Shown here piece after piece: positions 16,356-25,382 of a stretch of DNA of 64,000 bases. The stretch lies in contig NZ_JAFMYV010000005.1 in NCBI RefSeq assembly GCF_017353185.1, positions 310,001-374,000 on the forward strand. The letters are read 5' to 3'. Numbering within the stretch: position 1 is the stretch's first letter; each line of letters starts with the position of its first letter. Both the position numbers and the translations under genes were made by a program. This DNA is from Fibrella rubiginis. GTDB taxonomy: Bacteria > Bacteroidota > Bacteroidia > Cytophagales > Spirosomataceae. The notes below the pieces were generated by a model that saw nothing but the letters and a program-made list of their open reading frames with translations, searched no databases and was not told where the DNA came from.

Positions 16356-18641
16356 ATGATACATCGACTGCCTCTGCTGGCCCTTTTGGGGCTTTTTTGC
16401 CTGCCTGTTTCTACCAAAGCTCAGTTTGGGCAGGGTGGCATCAGCAAGCCTACCACGTTTTTTTACGGCATTTCGCCCGCCAAGGCTAAAGTTGGCGACG
16501 TGGTGACGCTTAAGATAACGGCCCGCTCCAAGGAAGGCTGGCACATGTATGCCGCCAAAACCAACCCCAAAATTGAATTTGGCCCCCAGCCAACGGTGTT
16601 GACGTTAGCTAAAAACAGTACCTACAAACTGGTTGGCGGTCTCGAATCGGTAGGGTATCAGACTAAGTATGAGGAGGCATTCGAGGGCGATGTGTATCAG
16701 ATGCCTAATCCGGCTATTTTTATTCAGAAGATAAAGCTGTTGGCCGTCAAACCCATTTTGAAAGGAACAATTGAAGGCCAAACCTGCCAGGAAGTATGCG
16801 TCAATGTTAATGATGATTTTGATTTATCGAAGCAGATAACAGTAGCTGCACCAACCGGGGCGACTGTGGCCGTGCCTGAATCCAAACCAGTTGACCAACT
16901 GGCTGATAACCAGATTAGTGTTGTCACATCTGAATCTGCTGCGGCACAAACTGGTGTTGTTGGTTCGGGTGTTTCGTCAACGGCCAACGCCGAAACGGCC
17001 CTGGCTGCTGCTACGGAAGCAACGGTTGGCGTGCCCGCCATAGGCACGCCTGCTCAACCCCAGTCACTCTGGAAATTTGTGTTGGCGGCCTTTCTGGCGG
17101 GACTGGCAGCCTTATTGACCCCCTGCGTGTTTCCCATCATTCCGATGACGGTGAGCTACTTCACCAATCAGAAAGGCGGCTGGTGGAAAGCACTGATCTA
17201 CGGCGCGTCGATTATTGGTATCTATGTACTCATCGGCACGGTGGTGTCGCGGATCAACGGGCCGGGCTTTGCTAATTTCGTGAGCACACACTGGGTGCCA
17301 AACCTGCTGTTTTTTGCCGTATTCTTTGTTTTTGGCCTATCGTTTCTGGGGCTGTTTGAGATCACGTTGCCTAGTTCGCTGGTGAACAAAGCCGATGCAG
17401 CCTCAGAGCGGGGTGGCCTGGCGGGCATCTTTTTCATGGCCTTTACGCTGGTGCTGGTGTCATTTTCGTGCACTGGCCCCATCGTAGGAAGCCTATTGGT
17501 AGCCTCGGCGGGGGGCGAAGTGATCAAGCCCATTATTGGCATGGCGGCGTTTTCGTCGGCCTTTGCCATTCCGTTTACCCTGTTCGCCATGTTTCCGCAG
17601 TGGCTCAAAAGTCTGCCCAAATCGGGGGGATGGCTCAATTCAGTGAAGGTGATACTGGGTTTTCTGGAACTGGCCCTGGCGCTGAAATTCCTGAGCATCG
17701 CCGACCAGGTTTACCACTGGCATTTGCTTGACCGTGAGGTCTATCTGGCGTTCTGGATTGTTATTTTTACTATGATCGGCTTCTACCTGTTGGGTAAGCT
17801 TCGCCTGCCGCACGACAGCCTGCCGATGGCCAGTGGTAAAATCACGCTCGACAAGTTTTCGTTGAAGGGCGAGATGGCTCAGGCAATGATGGGGGCTAAA
17901 GACGAGGGTTCAACGGGCAGTGCCGTAAACCTGAGTACAACCCCGGTGCGGGGCGAGCTTAAACTGGCCGGTAGCCCCGACGACCGGGTGAGCATTCCCC
18001 GCCTGTTACTAGCTATCGTCACGTTTACGTTTGTGGTCTACATGGTGCCCGGTATGTGGGGCGCGCCGCTCAACGCCCTGGCGGGGTATCTGCCGCCCGA
18101 AACGTCGCAGGATTTTAATCTGAATGGGGGAGGCGGACAGCCGCCTGCAACAAACAGTAGTGGTCAGGTGTCGGGCAAAAAGCACGCGGATCTGTTCAAA
18201 TTACCCCGGGGTCTGCAGGGCTTTTTCGATTATAAAGAGGCGCTGGCGTATTCAAAAACGGTGGGGAAACCCGTCTTCATCGACTTCACCGGCCACGGCT
18301 GCGTGAACTGCCGCGAAATGGAGCAGCGCGTCTGGAGCGACCCGAAAGTGATGTCGCGGCTGCAAAACGACTATGTGCTGGTGGCCCTGTACGTCGATGA
18401 TAAAACCGAACTGCCCGAAGCAGAGTGGTACACGTCGGGTTATGACCAGAAAGTGAAAAAGACCATCGGTGCGCAAAACGCCGATCTCCAGATTACCAAA
18501 TACGGCAACAATGCCCAGCCGCACTACTGCCTGGTCGACGAGACGGGTAAACTACTGGTGACCCCAACGAATTACAATTTGGATGTCGACAAATTCGCTG
18601 CTTTCATGGACGCGGGAAAAACTGCGTTTGCCAAAAAATAA
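16356..18641 (+). CDS. dsbD: thiol:disulfide interchange protein DsbD (fused transmembrane reductase)
   Basis: DsbD carries electrons from cytoplasmic thioredoxin across the inner membrane to periplasmic thiols. The 761-residue protein has a signal peptide (LLALLGLFCLPVSTKAQ), an N-terminal alpha-type domain with Cys pair TCQEVCVNV, a low-complexity linker, a core of about eight helices with the redox Cys in TPCVFPIIPMTVSYF and SFSCTGPIVGSLL, and a C-terminal thioredoxin domain with GHGCVNCREME. ATG 16356 gives a good signal peptide; three residues upstream there is only a TTG. A HIT gene follows 15 nt downstream, suggesting one transcript. Confidence 0.92.
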   Translation: MIHRLPLLALLGLFCLPVSTKAQFGQGGISKPTTFFYGISPAKAKVGDVVTLKITARSKEGWHMYAAKTNPKIEFGPQPTVLTLAKNSTYKLVGGLESVGYQTKYEEAFEGDVYQMPNPAIFIQKIKLLAVKPILKGTIEGQTCQEVCVNVNDDFDLSKQITVAAPTGATVAVPESKPVDQLADNQISVVTSESAAAQTGVVGSGVSSTANAETALAAATEATVGVPAIGTPAQPQSLWKFVLAAFLAGLAALLTPCVFPIIPMTVSYFTNQKGGWWKALIYGASIIGIYVLIGTVVSRINGPGFANFVSTHWVPNLLFFAVFFVFGLSFLGLFEITLPSSLVNKADAASERGGLAGIFFMAFTLVLVSFSCTGPIVGSLLVASAGGEVIKPIIGMAAFSSAFAIPFTLFAMFPQWLKSLPKSGGWLNSVKVILGFLELALALKFLSIADQVYHWHLLDREVYLAFWIVIFTMIGFYLLGKLRLPHDSLPMASGKITLDKFSLKGEMAQAMMGAKDEGSTGSAVNLSTTPVRGELKLAGSPDDRVSIPRLLLAIVTFTFVVYMVPGMWGAPLNALAGYLPPETSQDFNLNGGGGQPPATNSSGQVSGKKHADLFKLPRGLQGFFDYKEALAYSKTVGKPVFIDFTGHGCVNCREMEQRVWSDPKVMSRLQNDYVLVALYVDDKTELPEAEWYTSGYDQKVKKTIGAQNADLQITKYGNNAQPHYCLVDETGKLLVTPTNYNLDVDKFAAFMDAGKTAFAKK

Positions 18642-18656
18642 CTGCCTACTGTAACT

Positions 18657-19055
18657 ATGCCTTCAATCTTCTCCCGCATTGTAGCTGGTGAAATTCCAGC
18701 TCACAAAATTGCCGAGACGGATCAGTTTCTGGCTTTTCTCGACGTGCAGCCCACCACCACGGGCCATACGCTGGTGATTCCCAAGCAGGAAGTTGATTAC
18801 CTCTTCAACCTCGACGACGAGTTGTATCTGGGGCTGATGGCCTTTGCCAAACGCATTGCCCCGGCCATTGAAAAGGCCGTACCCTGTCGGCGGGTGGGGG
18901 TGGCCGTCATTGGGCTGGAAGTGCCCCATGCCCACGTCCACCTGATTCCGCTCAACAGCCTGGCCGACATGAACTTTAATCACAAAATCAGCCCCACGCA
19001 GGAGCAACTGGCCGAAACCGCCGCCGCCATCCGGGCGCAGCTGGGCGAGGTGTAG
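18657..19055 (+). CDS. HIT-family nucleotide hydrolase
   Basis: The 132-residue cytoplasmic protein has the histidine triad HAHVHLIPL, in which the middle His attacks the phosphate of adenylylated or nucleotidyl substrates. The N-terminal SIFSRIVAGEIPAHKIAETD and the GHTLVIPKQEVDYLFNLDDE segment are standard for HINT-like proteins. It follows dsbD by 15 nt and is likely co-transcribed, though no functional link is obvious. It is convergent with the DoxX gene, whose stop lies 10 nt downstream. Confidence 0.92.
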   Translation: MPSIFSRIVAGEIPAHKIAETDQFLAFLDVQPTTTGHTLVIPKQEVDYLFNLDDELYLGLMAFAKRIAPAIEKAVPCRRVGVAVIGLEVPHAHVHLIPLNSLADMNFNHKISPTQEQLAETAAAIRAQLGEV

Positions 19056-19065
19056 CGCGGTCAGG

Positions 19066-19464
19066 CTATCTCATTCTGCTAAACTGTTCGTCAATAGAAT
19101 ACCGCCCCGGACCGTTGAGCAACAGAAAAAGGCTCACGGCAACCAGGTTGAGCGATGGCATGGTGTTCTGGTAGCTGTCGTTGATATGGAGGTGAGCCAT
19201 ACCTAGTGCGACGCTGAAGTTGATGAGCACAAACGCCGACGCCAGCCGCGTCTGGAACCCTAGTAGCCACAAAATACCGCCAATGAACTCTGTATAGGCC
19301 GATACGTAGGCGCCCGGTGTGGGAAACGGAAAACCCAGACTTTGCAGGTAGGCCACAAACTGCGGCATGTTTGCCGCCGGATGAATGACGTTTTCGTAGG
19401 ATACTTTCACCAGTTGAAAGCCAAACGCCAGCCGCAGGGCCAGAATACCAAGGTTACGATTCAT
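19066..19464 (-). CDS. DoxX-family membrane protein
   Basis: The 132-residue protein has four predicted helices and DoxX-family features: LALRLAFGFQLV, then AYTEFIGGILWLLGFQTRLAS and SLNLVAVSLFLLLNGPGRYSID. Family members are linked to quinone-dependent redox systems, but the role is mostly unknown. ATG 19464 is chosen over a longer frame because upstream codons fall inside palindrome P7, whose arm begins at 19466, one base before the start codon. It lies downstream of gpsA on the same strand. Confidence 0.88.
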   Translation of the reverse strand: MNRNLGILALRLAFGFQLVKVSYENVIHPAANMPQFVAYLQSLGFPFPTPGAYVSAYTEFIGGILWLLGFQTRLASAFVLINFSVALGMAHLHINDSYQNTMPSLNLVAVSLFLLLNGPGRYSIDEQFSRMR

Positions 19465-19465
19465 A

Positions 19466-19609
19466 AAATAAGAAGAGATTTTGGGACAGGATTGGCAGGA
19501 TGGCAGCGGACGCCGCGCGGGATAAACAGGATTTTCCTTTCTTGCTTTAGTTGAAAGAAAGGAAAATCCTGCCATCCTGCCAATCCTGTCCCAAAATCTC
19601 TTCTTATTT
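19466..19609. repeat. long compound palindrome P7 (GGATTGGCAGGATGGCAG word class)
   Basis: Outer arms 19466-19506 and 19569-19609 pair over 41 bp. A second stem of 17 bp (19527-19543 with 19555-19571) sits inside, and 20 nt of unpaired sequence interrupts only the left side. It spans from just before the doxX start to beyond the gpsA stop (19604-19606), so it occupies the whole gap. Confidence 0.94.
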
Positions 19610-20611
19610 CATTTCCCGCTTCAGCGCGTTCATTTCCGATACTGGCGAAGCTCCTTCATAAAGGATGCGGTAGACCGAGTCGACAATGGGCATGGGCACG
19701 TTGTGAGGCTCGTTGATAGCGTGGATGCTGCGTACAGCGTAGTAACCTTCGGCGATCATGTTCATCTCCATTTGTGCCGATTGGATGGTGTAGCCCCGGC
19801 CAATGAGGTTGCCAAACGTACGGTTGCGGCTGAAGGGCGAGTAGCAGGTTACGAGCAGGTCGCCGAGGTAAGCCGATTGACTGAGGTCGCGGGTGGCAAC
19901 GGGAAAAAGCGTATCGACAAACCGGCGGATCTCCTGCGTAGCGTTGGATACCAGCACGGCCTGAAAATTATCGCCGTAACCCAGGCCATGCGTGATGCCG
20001 CAGGCCAGCGCAATGATGTTTTTCATGACGGCGCAATATTCTACACCATACAAATCATTGATGGGCGAGGCCTTCACGAAACGGCAGGTCAGCAGCGCCG
20101 ATACCGCTTCGGCGCAGGGTACGCCGGTAGATGCGATCGTCAGGTATGACTGTTTCTCCAGGGCTACTTCTTCGGCGTGGCATGGGCCGGCAATGCACGA
20201 AATATGGTCTTTGGGAACGTCATACGTGGTTTCGACCCAGTCGGTAACGAGCTGATTGACTTCGGGAATCATGCCCTTGATGGCCGAGACGATATGTTTT
20301 CCGGCAAACTGTTTTGGTGTCAGGCCCAGCAGTGCGTTGGAGACGAAAGCCGCGGGCACAGCCAGAATAACATAGTCGGCGTCGCGGAGTGCCTCGCGAA
20401 TTTTGGTATGCACTTTCACCTTGCGGGGGTTAATCTGTACGTCGCTGAGGTAACTTTTGTTATGATGATAGCGCTTGATATGGGCCGCGTCTGTTTCGCT
20501 TCGCAGCCACCAGCGGACAACGACGTTACCTTCCGAGAGTATTTTCACGAGCGCAGTAGCCCAGCTACCGCCGCCAATCATGGCAATGCGGGCAGGAGTG
20601 GAGTTTTTCAT
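19604..20611 (-). CDS. gpsA: glycerol-3-phosphate dehydrogenase [NAD(P)+]
   Basis: GpsA reduces dihydroxyacetone phosphate to sn-glycerol-3-phosphate for phospholipid synthesis. The 335-residue protein has the N-terminal Rossmann motif MIGGGSWATALVKIL, the conserved SAIKGMIPE with catalytic-site Lys, AGPCHAEEVALEKQSYLT, and the second-domain Lys/Asp region CAVMKNIIALACGITHGLGYGDN followed by SAYLGDLLVTCYSPFSRNRTFG. Length is normal. The stop codon lies inside palindrome P7 and another palindrome (P8) precedes the gene, so it is bracketed by both. Confidence 0.95.
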   Translation of the reverse strand: MKNSTPARIAMIGGGSWATALVKILSEGNVVVRWWLRSETDAAHIKRYHHNKSYLSDVQINPRKVKVHTKIREALRDADYVILAVPAAFVSNALLGLTPKQFAGKHIVSAIKGMIPEVNQLVTDWVETTYDVPKDHISCIAGPCHAEEVALEKQSYLTIASTGVPCAEAVSALLTCRFVKASPINDLYGVEYCAVMKNIIALACGITHGLGYGDNFQAVLVSNATQEIRRFVDTLFPVATRDLSQSAYLGDLLVTCYSPFSRNRTFGNLIGRGYTIQSAQMEMNMIAEGYYAVRSIHAINEPHNVPMPIVDSVYRILYEGASPVSEMNALKREMK

Positions 20612-20633
20612 GGGGTAAAGATAAAGGAGAGGG

Positions 20634-20750
20634 GGAGGAAAGGAGGAAAGGAGGAAAGGAGGATGGGAGGAAGGAAAGGAATGGCTGATGCCAGAGCAGT
20701 CCGCTAGCCTCAGCCATTCCCTGCTTTCCTGCTTTCCTCCCTTCCTCCTT
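20634..20750. repeat. imperfect palindrome P8 (GGAGGAAAGGAGG word class)
   Basis: A purine-rich left half with tandem GGAGGAAA units faces a pyrimidine-rich right half (GCTTTCCTCCCTTCCTCC). An inner stem GGAATGGCTGA/TCAGCCATTCC closes it. It lies between divergent gpsA and the META lipoprotein gene, one of the few copies not between co-directional genes. Confidence 0.8.
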
Positions 20751-20795
20751 GTTTTCGCACTAATTCATATTCTATTGCCGTTATAGGATATGCTT

Positions 20796-21644
20796 ATGAA
20801 ACAAAGGAACCTAATAGGGCTATTGGGCATATTGCTGTTGTTGCTGGGAAGCTGCGAACGGTCTGCTCAACCCCTAACCCGCTCAACGTCTGTAAAAAGT
20901 AGATCGACGGTATTGCCCGAGTCCTCAGTTTGGATGGAGAAACGCAGAGCAGGCATCGACTTCATTGCCGCAGGTATCACACCCGCCGAGTGGTCGATGG
21001 ACGTTGATTTTTCCAAACAAATTATCTTCAAGCCCCTCAGCGGTTCAACCCTGGTAGCCGACATGCCCAAGCCGCAGCCCAGCGGTCGTAATAGCGGCGT
21101 ACTGCTCGACGCCCGTGTGGGCACAGGGTTGGTAGCAGCTTCGAATAAGAAAAATTACGCGCCGAAGACCAGCCGCATGAAGGTGTTCATTGAACCCGTA
21201 GTCACGCGCGACAACCTCACAGGCAGGCTATATGCCTACACGGTTCGGGTGGAAAGCAACGGGCGGAAATACATGGGCTACGGAGCGTTTATCAAAGGCA
21301 GTGACCGCCTCAACGGCACCTGGACGCTCGAAACGTTTAAAGGGCAGCGGGTGCGCCCGGGTCAGTTTCCCAACAAAGCCTTGCCCGAACTGACCATTAA
21401 CCTGGAGGATAACCAGGTGGAAGGCAGCACGGGTTGCAACAAGCTAAAAGGCGAAGTATCGGCTGAGGGTGACCATGTGAAGTTTATGGTGAAAACCACC
21501 ACCAGCAAGAAATGCACGAATCCATTCGAGGACGATTACCTTGCTGCTCTAACGCAGGCAACGCTGTTTCGCATCGGTAAAGACCGCCTAACCCTGTTGG
21601 TCGATGGTCAGTATGTGCTGACGATGAAGCCAGCGGAGAAGTGA
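20796..21644 (+). CDS. META-domain lipoprotein
   Basis: The 282-residue protein has a lipoprotein signal peptide (MKQRNLIGLLGILLLLLGSC, Cys20 as lipid site). The middle (about 50-165) is an unrecognised region rich in FKPLSGSTL and KVFIEPV strands. The C-terminal ~100 residues are a META domain: LNGTWTLETFKG, LPELTINLEDNQVEGSTGCNKLKGEV, KKCTNPFEDDYLAAL and LLVDGQYVLTM. META domains (as in HslJ) occur in envelope proteins of unclear function. ATG 20796 is preferred over 20790 for the compact signal peptide. No functional neighbour is evident. Confidence 0.82.
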   Translation: MKQRNLIGLLGILLLLLGSCERSAQPLTRSTSVKSRSTVLPESSVWMEKRRAGIDFIAAGITPAEWSMDVDFSKQIIFKPLSGSTLVADMPKPQPSGRNSGVLLDARVGTGLVAASNKKNYAPKTSRMKVFIEPVVTRDNLTGRLYAYTVRVESNGRKYMGYGAFIKGSDRLNGTWTLETFKGQRVRPGQFPNKALPELTINLEDNQVEGSTGCNKLKGEVSAEGDHVKFMVKTTTSKKCTNPFEDDYLAALTQATLFRIGKDRLTLLVDGQYVLTMKPAEK

Positions 21645-21646
21645 GG

Positions 21647-21727
21647 GGTTATAAAGTCTAATGTCCAAAGTCCAAGGTTTAAGGTTGTCGGCAGCAATAC
21701 CCTACCGATAACCTTAAATTATAAACC
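21647..21727. repeat. half-decayed palindrome P9
   Basis: The left side carries a full arm of the TTTAAAG/AATGTCCAAAG class, but the right side (21705-21727) keeps only the inner GATAACCTTAAA and outer TTATAAACC parts, as if its middle had been deleted. The element ends 2 nt before the mcrC start. Confidence 0.75.
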
Positions 21728-21729
21728 TG

Positions 21730-22995
21730 ATGAAAAAACGGGTCTACGTCCTTACCGAACGCGCTACCCTGCGCCGGGCGACCGACTACCCGGATCAGGT
21801 TCCCGCGCCCGACGAATGGCTGTTGCCCGACGATGATTTCGACATCATCAAACAGTTTGCCGCCGACGCCCCCGATAACACCGCCGATGCCCTGCTGACC
21901 TACAGCCTCAGCCGGGGGCGCGATACCATCCGCCTCCGTACGTACGCGGGCCTGCTCGATTTGCGGGGTGGTCTCAGCCTCGACATCCGGCCCCGCGTTG
22001 GCTACCTGCCCAACCTCCTCCGCCACCTGCCCGACGCGGCCTTTCACCGACTTCATACGGGTCAAACCGGGGCTATGAACCTGCCCCTCTGGGAGGTTTT
22101 TATCGATGCTTTTTTGCGCGAAACGGCCCATGCGCTGGGGCAGGGATTAGCCCGGAACTACGTGGCTGAGACTGTGGAGACGGCTACACTGCGAGGAAAA
22201 ATTCGCATGACCCAGCAGGCGCGGCAGCCTTATTTCCAACCTGACCGCCTGGCTCTGATTCAGGATGAACATACGGCCAATATTGCTGTAAACAGGGTGC
22301 TGAAAACGGCGCTGCTGCGCGTGATGGGCCGTTCAGACGTGGTGGCGAGTCAAACCCGCTGCCGTCAGTTGCTGGCTTTTCTGGCCGACATCCCCACCTC
22401 GACGAACCTGCCAGCGGATCTGCGGGCCATAGCGTCTACCAACCGGCTGTTACGTCGGTATGACCTGGCTTTGCGCTGGGCCACGTGGCTGTTGCGCGGT
22501 CAGGGGGCGGGTCTGTGCGTGGGGCCTACGGTAACGAACTGCCTGCTGTTCTCTATGGAACGCGTCTTCGAGCAATACGTGGCGGCGGGATTTCGGCGGG
22601 TGGGTGCTGAGGTGCAGGAATCGTCGGCGCACCTGATCGACGAACATGCCGGGCAACCCAAATTCAAACTGCGCCCCGACCTGATCCTGCGCCAAAACGG
22701 GCAGACCATTGTGCTCGACACGAAGTGGAAACTGCTGGATGCCACCGACCAAAACGGCCACTACGGCATTGATCAGGCTGATTTGTACCAGCTATATGCC
22801 TACGGCAAAAAGTATGATGCCACTCAGCTGGTGCTGATTTACCCCGCCCATGCAGGTTTTACGAAGCCCCTGCGCGTATTCGGCTATGACGACGATATGC
22901 GCCTGCACGTGGTACCCTTCAACCTGGACAAACCCCTGGCCGACGAAGTGGCGACCGTGCTGGATGAAGTAGGAGGAGGTGCGTTTAAAGTTTAA
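21730..22995 (+). CDS. McrC-family PD-(D/E)xK nuclease subunit without a McrB partner
   Basis: The 421-residue protein resembles McrC, the nuclease subunit of the McrBC modification-dependent restriction system. The N-terminal part has RLRTYAGLLDLRGGLSLDIRPRVGYLP, the middle a helical region with ETVETATLRGKIRM, and the C-terminal PD-(D/E)xK core has FKLRPDLIL, then VLDTKWKLL, then DLYQLYAYGKKY. McrC normally works with the AAA+ GTPase McrB encoded just upstream; here the upstream gene is a META lipoprotein and the downstream one a gluconate-type permease. The final FKV codons and stop are palindrome words (P10), so the native C-terminus may have been replaced. Confidence 0.8.
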   Translation: MKKRVYVLTERATLRRATDYPDQVPAPDEWLLPDDDFDIIKQFAADAPDNTADALLTYSLSRGRDTIRLRTYAGLLDLRGGLSLDIRPRVGYLPNLLRHLPDAAFHRLHTGQTGAMNLPLWEVFIDAFLRETAHALGQGLARNYVAETVETATLRGKIRMTQQARQPYFQPDRLALIQDEHTANIAVNRVLKTALLRVMGRSDVVASQTRCRQLLAFLADIPTSTNLPADLRAIASTNRLLRRYDLALRWATWLLRGQGAGLCVGPTVTNCLLFSMERVFEQYVAAGFRRVGAEVQESSAHLIDEHAGQPKFKLRPDLILRQNGQTIVLDTKWKLLDATDQNGHYGIDQADLYQLYAYGKKYDATQLVLIYPAHAGFTKPLRVFGYDDDMRLHVVPFNLDKPLADEVATVLDEVGGGAFKV

Positions 22996-23089
22996 TGTCC
23001 AATGTTCAAGGTTCAAAGTTACTTCGCGCATTACAGTAGAGCGCGAAGCAACTTTGAACCTTGAACATTGGACATTAAACTTTAAACGC
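22981..23089. repeat. long palindrome P10 overlapping the mcrC stop
   Basis: Arms 22981-23029 and 23041-23089 pair over 49 bp with one mismatch. Outer words are TTTAAAGTTTAATGTCC and the inner core is ACTTCGCGC/GCGCGAAGC, as in P2 and P5. The left arm encodes the last residues and stop of mcrC; the right arm ends 9 nt before the GntP start. Confidence 0.95.
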
Positions 23090-23098
23090 TAAACCCCC

Positions 23099-24430
23099 AT
23101 GCCTTTACTACTCACCTTTGCCGGTATTCTGGCCTTGATTTTCCTGATTGCCTACGTTCATCTAGATACCTTTATTTCGTTTATCATCGTGTCTATCGCC
23201 ATTGGGCTGGCGGCGGGCATGGACGTGGGGGCGGTGGGCAAATCCATCTCATCGGGCATTGGCGGAACCCTTGGCGACCTGGTGCTGATTATTGGCTTCG
23301 GCGCTATGCTGGGCAAAATCGTGGCCGAAAGCGGTGCCGCCCGCCGCATCACCGACGTGCTCATCAGCGTGTTTGGCATCAAAAATATTCGCTGGGGGCT
23401 GGCCCTGGCGGGGTTTATCATCGGCATTCCGCTGTTCTATAATGCCGGGTTTATCATTGTGGTGCCGCTTATTTTCACCATCGCTGCCTCCACGCGCCTG
23501 CCCATGCTGACGGTGGCCGTGCCGATGCTGGCGGCGCTGTCGGTGGCACATGGCTACCTGCCACCACACCCCTCACCGGCGGCCGTAGCAGCGCAGTTGG
23601 GTGCTAATATTGGCAAAACCCTACTCTACGGTATCCTGGTCTCTATTCCGGCTATCATACTGGCCGGGCCTATTTTTGGCAAAACCCTAAGCCGCTTCAC
23701 TCCCAAACCCGACAATGAACTCTTCGACGCCAAAGATGCGCCTGTGAAGGACCTTCCCGGTATCGGCATTAGCTTCTTTGTAGCGCTTATGCCCGTGTTT
23801 ATGCTCACGGTTTTTGGTCCGTTGCGTGGCTGGCTGAAAGATCACGGCTACGCCCAAACGCTCTGGGGCAAAACCCTGACGCTCTTCGGCGAGCCCTACG
23901 TGGGCATGCTGGTGTCAGTGCTGGTGGCGGTTTATGCGCTGGCGTTGCAGCGGGGCGAGACCATGAAAAGCGCCATGAAACTGCTGGAAGAGGCCATCAA
24001 AGCCGCGTCGCCCATTCTGCTTACCATTGCCGGGGCGGGGGCACTGAAGCAGATTTTCAATGATTCGGGTACAAGCGTGTATATCGGGCAGCAACTGGCC
24101 GGGCTCAACATGCCGCCGCTGGTGCTGGGCTGGGGCATCGCCGCGCTCATTCGGGTGTGCGTGGGGTCGGCCACCATTGCGGGGTTAACTACGGCGGGCA
24201 TTATGGTGCCGCTGCTGCAAACGCAGGCTGCTGTCCGGCCCGAACTGATGGTGCTGGCCATTGGTGCGGGTAGTCTCATGCTCTCGCACATCAACGACGC
24301 CGGTTTTTGGCTCTTCAAAGAATATTTCAACCTAAGCATCAAAGACACCCTCCGCACCTGGACCGTCATGGAAACCATCGTGGGCATTGTGGGTTTGCTG
24401 GGCGTGCTTGTTTTGAATGTTATTTTGTAA
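23099..24430 (+). CDS. GntP-family gluconate/organic acid:H+ symporter
   Basis: The 443-residue inner-membrane protein has about twelve helices and GntP-family signatures: GFGAMLGKIVAESGAARRI, the FYNAGFIIVVPLIFT segment, AHGYLPPHPSPAAVA, and IGAGSLMLSHINDAGFWLFKEYF. Members import gluconate, idonate, fructuronate or related acids with protons. There is no sugar-acid kinase or dehydratase nearby, so the substrate is open. A lipid- or membrane-anchored alpha/beta hydrolase follows 17 nt downstream and is probably co-transcribed. A second GntP paralogue is at 53.1 kb on the other strand. Confidence 0.9.
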   Translation: MPLLLTFAGILALIFLIAYVHLDTFISFIIVSIAIGLAAGMDVGAVGKSISSGIGGTLGDLVLIIGFGAMLGKIVAESGAARRITDVLISVFGIKNIRWGLALAGFIIGIPLFYNAGFIIVVPLIFTIAASTRLPMLTVAVPMLAALSVAHGYLPPHPSPAAVAAQLGANIGKTLLYGILVSIPAIILAGPIFGKTLSRFTPKPDNELFDAKDAPVKDLPGIGISFFVALMPVFMLTVFGPLRGWLKDHGYAQTLWGKTLTLFGEPYVGMLVSVLVAVYALALQRGETMKSAMKLLEEAIKAASPILLTIAGAGALKQIFNDSGTSVYIGQQLAGLNMPPLVLGWGIAALIRVCVGSATIAGLTTAGIMVPLLQTQAAVRPELMVLAIGAGSLMLSHINDAGFWLFKEYFNLSIKDTLRTWTVMETIVGIVGLLGVLVLNVIL

Positions 24431-24447
24431 AAAACCTGCCGAACCTG

Positions 24448-25374
24448 ATGAAAAAGATTGCCTTGATCCTGCTGGCTTTATTGGCTGTGGTCTACGTCGT
24501 TTTGTATCGTAGTGATCTTACCGTCAGAGAGTTAATCGAGCGGTATACGACCCCTAACTCGCGCCACATCACCGTCGACGGTATGAACGTAAACTACCGG
24601 ATGGAAGGCAATCCATCAGACACCTTGCCGCTGGTATTGCTGCACGGCACGGGGTCTATGCTCCAAACGTGGGACGGCTGGGTGAGTGTGCTGCAGGGGC
24701 AGCGCCGCATTATCCGGCTCGATTTGCCCGGCTACGGCATTACCGGGCCACAACCCGACAACAAGGCGTCGGGTACGTATTATGCCGATTTCATGATTCG
24801 GTTTCTGGAGAAAATTGGTGAGAAACGTTGCGACGTCGCGGGCAATTCGCTGGGGGGCAGCATTGCCTGGCACATGGCTATGCTCTATCCAGACCGGGTG
24901 CGCAAACTGATTCTCATCGATGCCGCCGGTTATCCGTTTACGCCTAAATCGGTACCCATCGGGTTCAGAATGGCGCGGGTGCCGGGCATCGCCGGGCTGG
25001 TGGCCAAACTCACCCCCGACGCCCTGTTTCGGAGCAGCCTGGAGAATGTTTATTTCAATGACAGCCTCATTACCGACAAACTGGTGCAGACCTACGCTGA
25101 CCTGAACCGCCGGGAGGGCAACCGGCAGAATTTTGTGCGACGAAAGCCAGAACCGGACTCACTTTGGCAGAAAATGAGGCAGATCAAACAACCCACACTG
25201 ATTCTATGGGGGCAGCATGACGACCTTATACCCGCTATCGTTGCCCGGCAGTTCCACCGCGACCTGCCCAACGATACGCTGATTGTTTACCCCAACGCGG
25301 GCCATGTACCCATGGAAGAGATTCCCGCTCAAACGGCAAAAGACGCCGCGGCGTTTTTGAGTAAGAGCAAGTAA
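24448..25374 (+). CDS. membrane-anchored alpha/beta-fold hydrolase
   Basis: The 308-residue protein has an N-terminal hydrophobic helix (KKIALILLALLAVVYVVLY) that could anchor it facing the periplasm. The hydrolase core has the oxyanion LLHGTGS, the nucleophile elbow GNSLGGS (Ser134), the acid in WGQHDDLIP, and the catalytic His in NAGHVPMEE, so it should be active. It most resembles the epoxide-hydrolase/haloperoxidase-like group of esterases; the substrate is unknown. ATG 24448 is chosen because the longer frame runs back into the GntP gene. It follows that gene by 17 nt. Confidence 0.88.
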   Translation: MKKIALILLALLAVVYVVLYRSDLTVRELIERYTTPNSRHITVDGMNVNYRMEGNPSDTLPLVLLHGTGSMLQTWDGWVSVLQGQRRIIRLDLPGYGITGPQPDNKASGTYYADFMIRFLEKIGEKRCDVAGNSLGGSIAWHMAMLYPDRVRKLILIDAAGYPFTPKSVPIGFRMARVPGIAGLVAKLTPDALFRSSLENVYFNDSLITDKLVQTYADLNRREGNRQNFVRRKPEPDSLWQKMRQIKQPTLILWGQHDDLIPAIVARQFHRDLPNDTLIVYPNAGHVPMEEIPAQTAKDAAAFLSKSK

Positions 25375-25382
25375 TCTACGAC

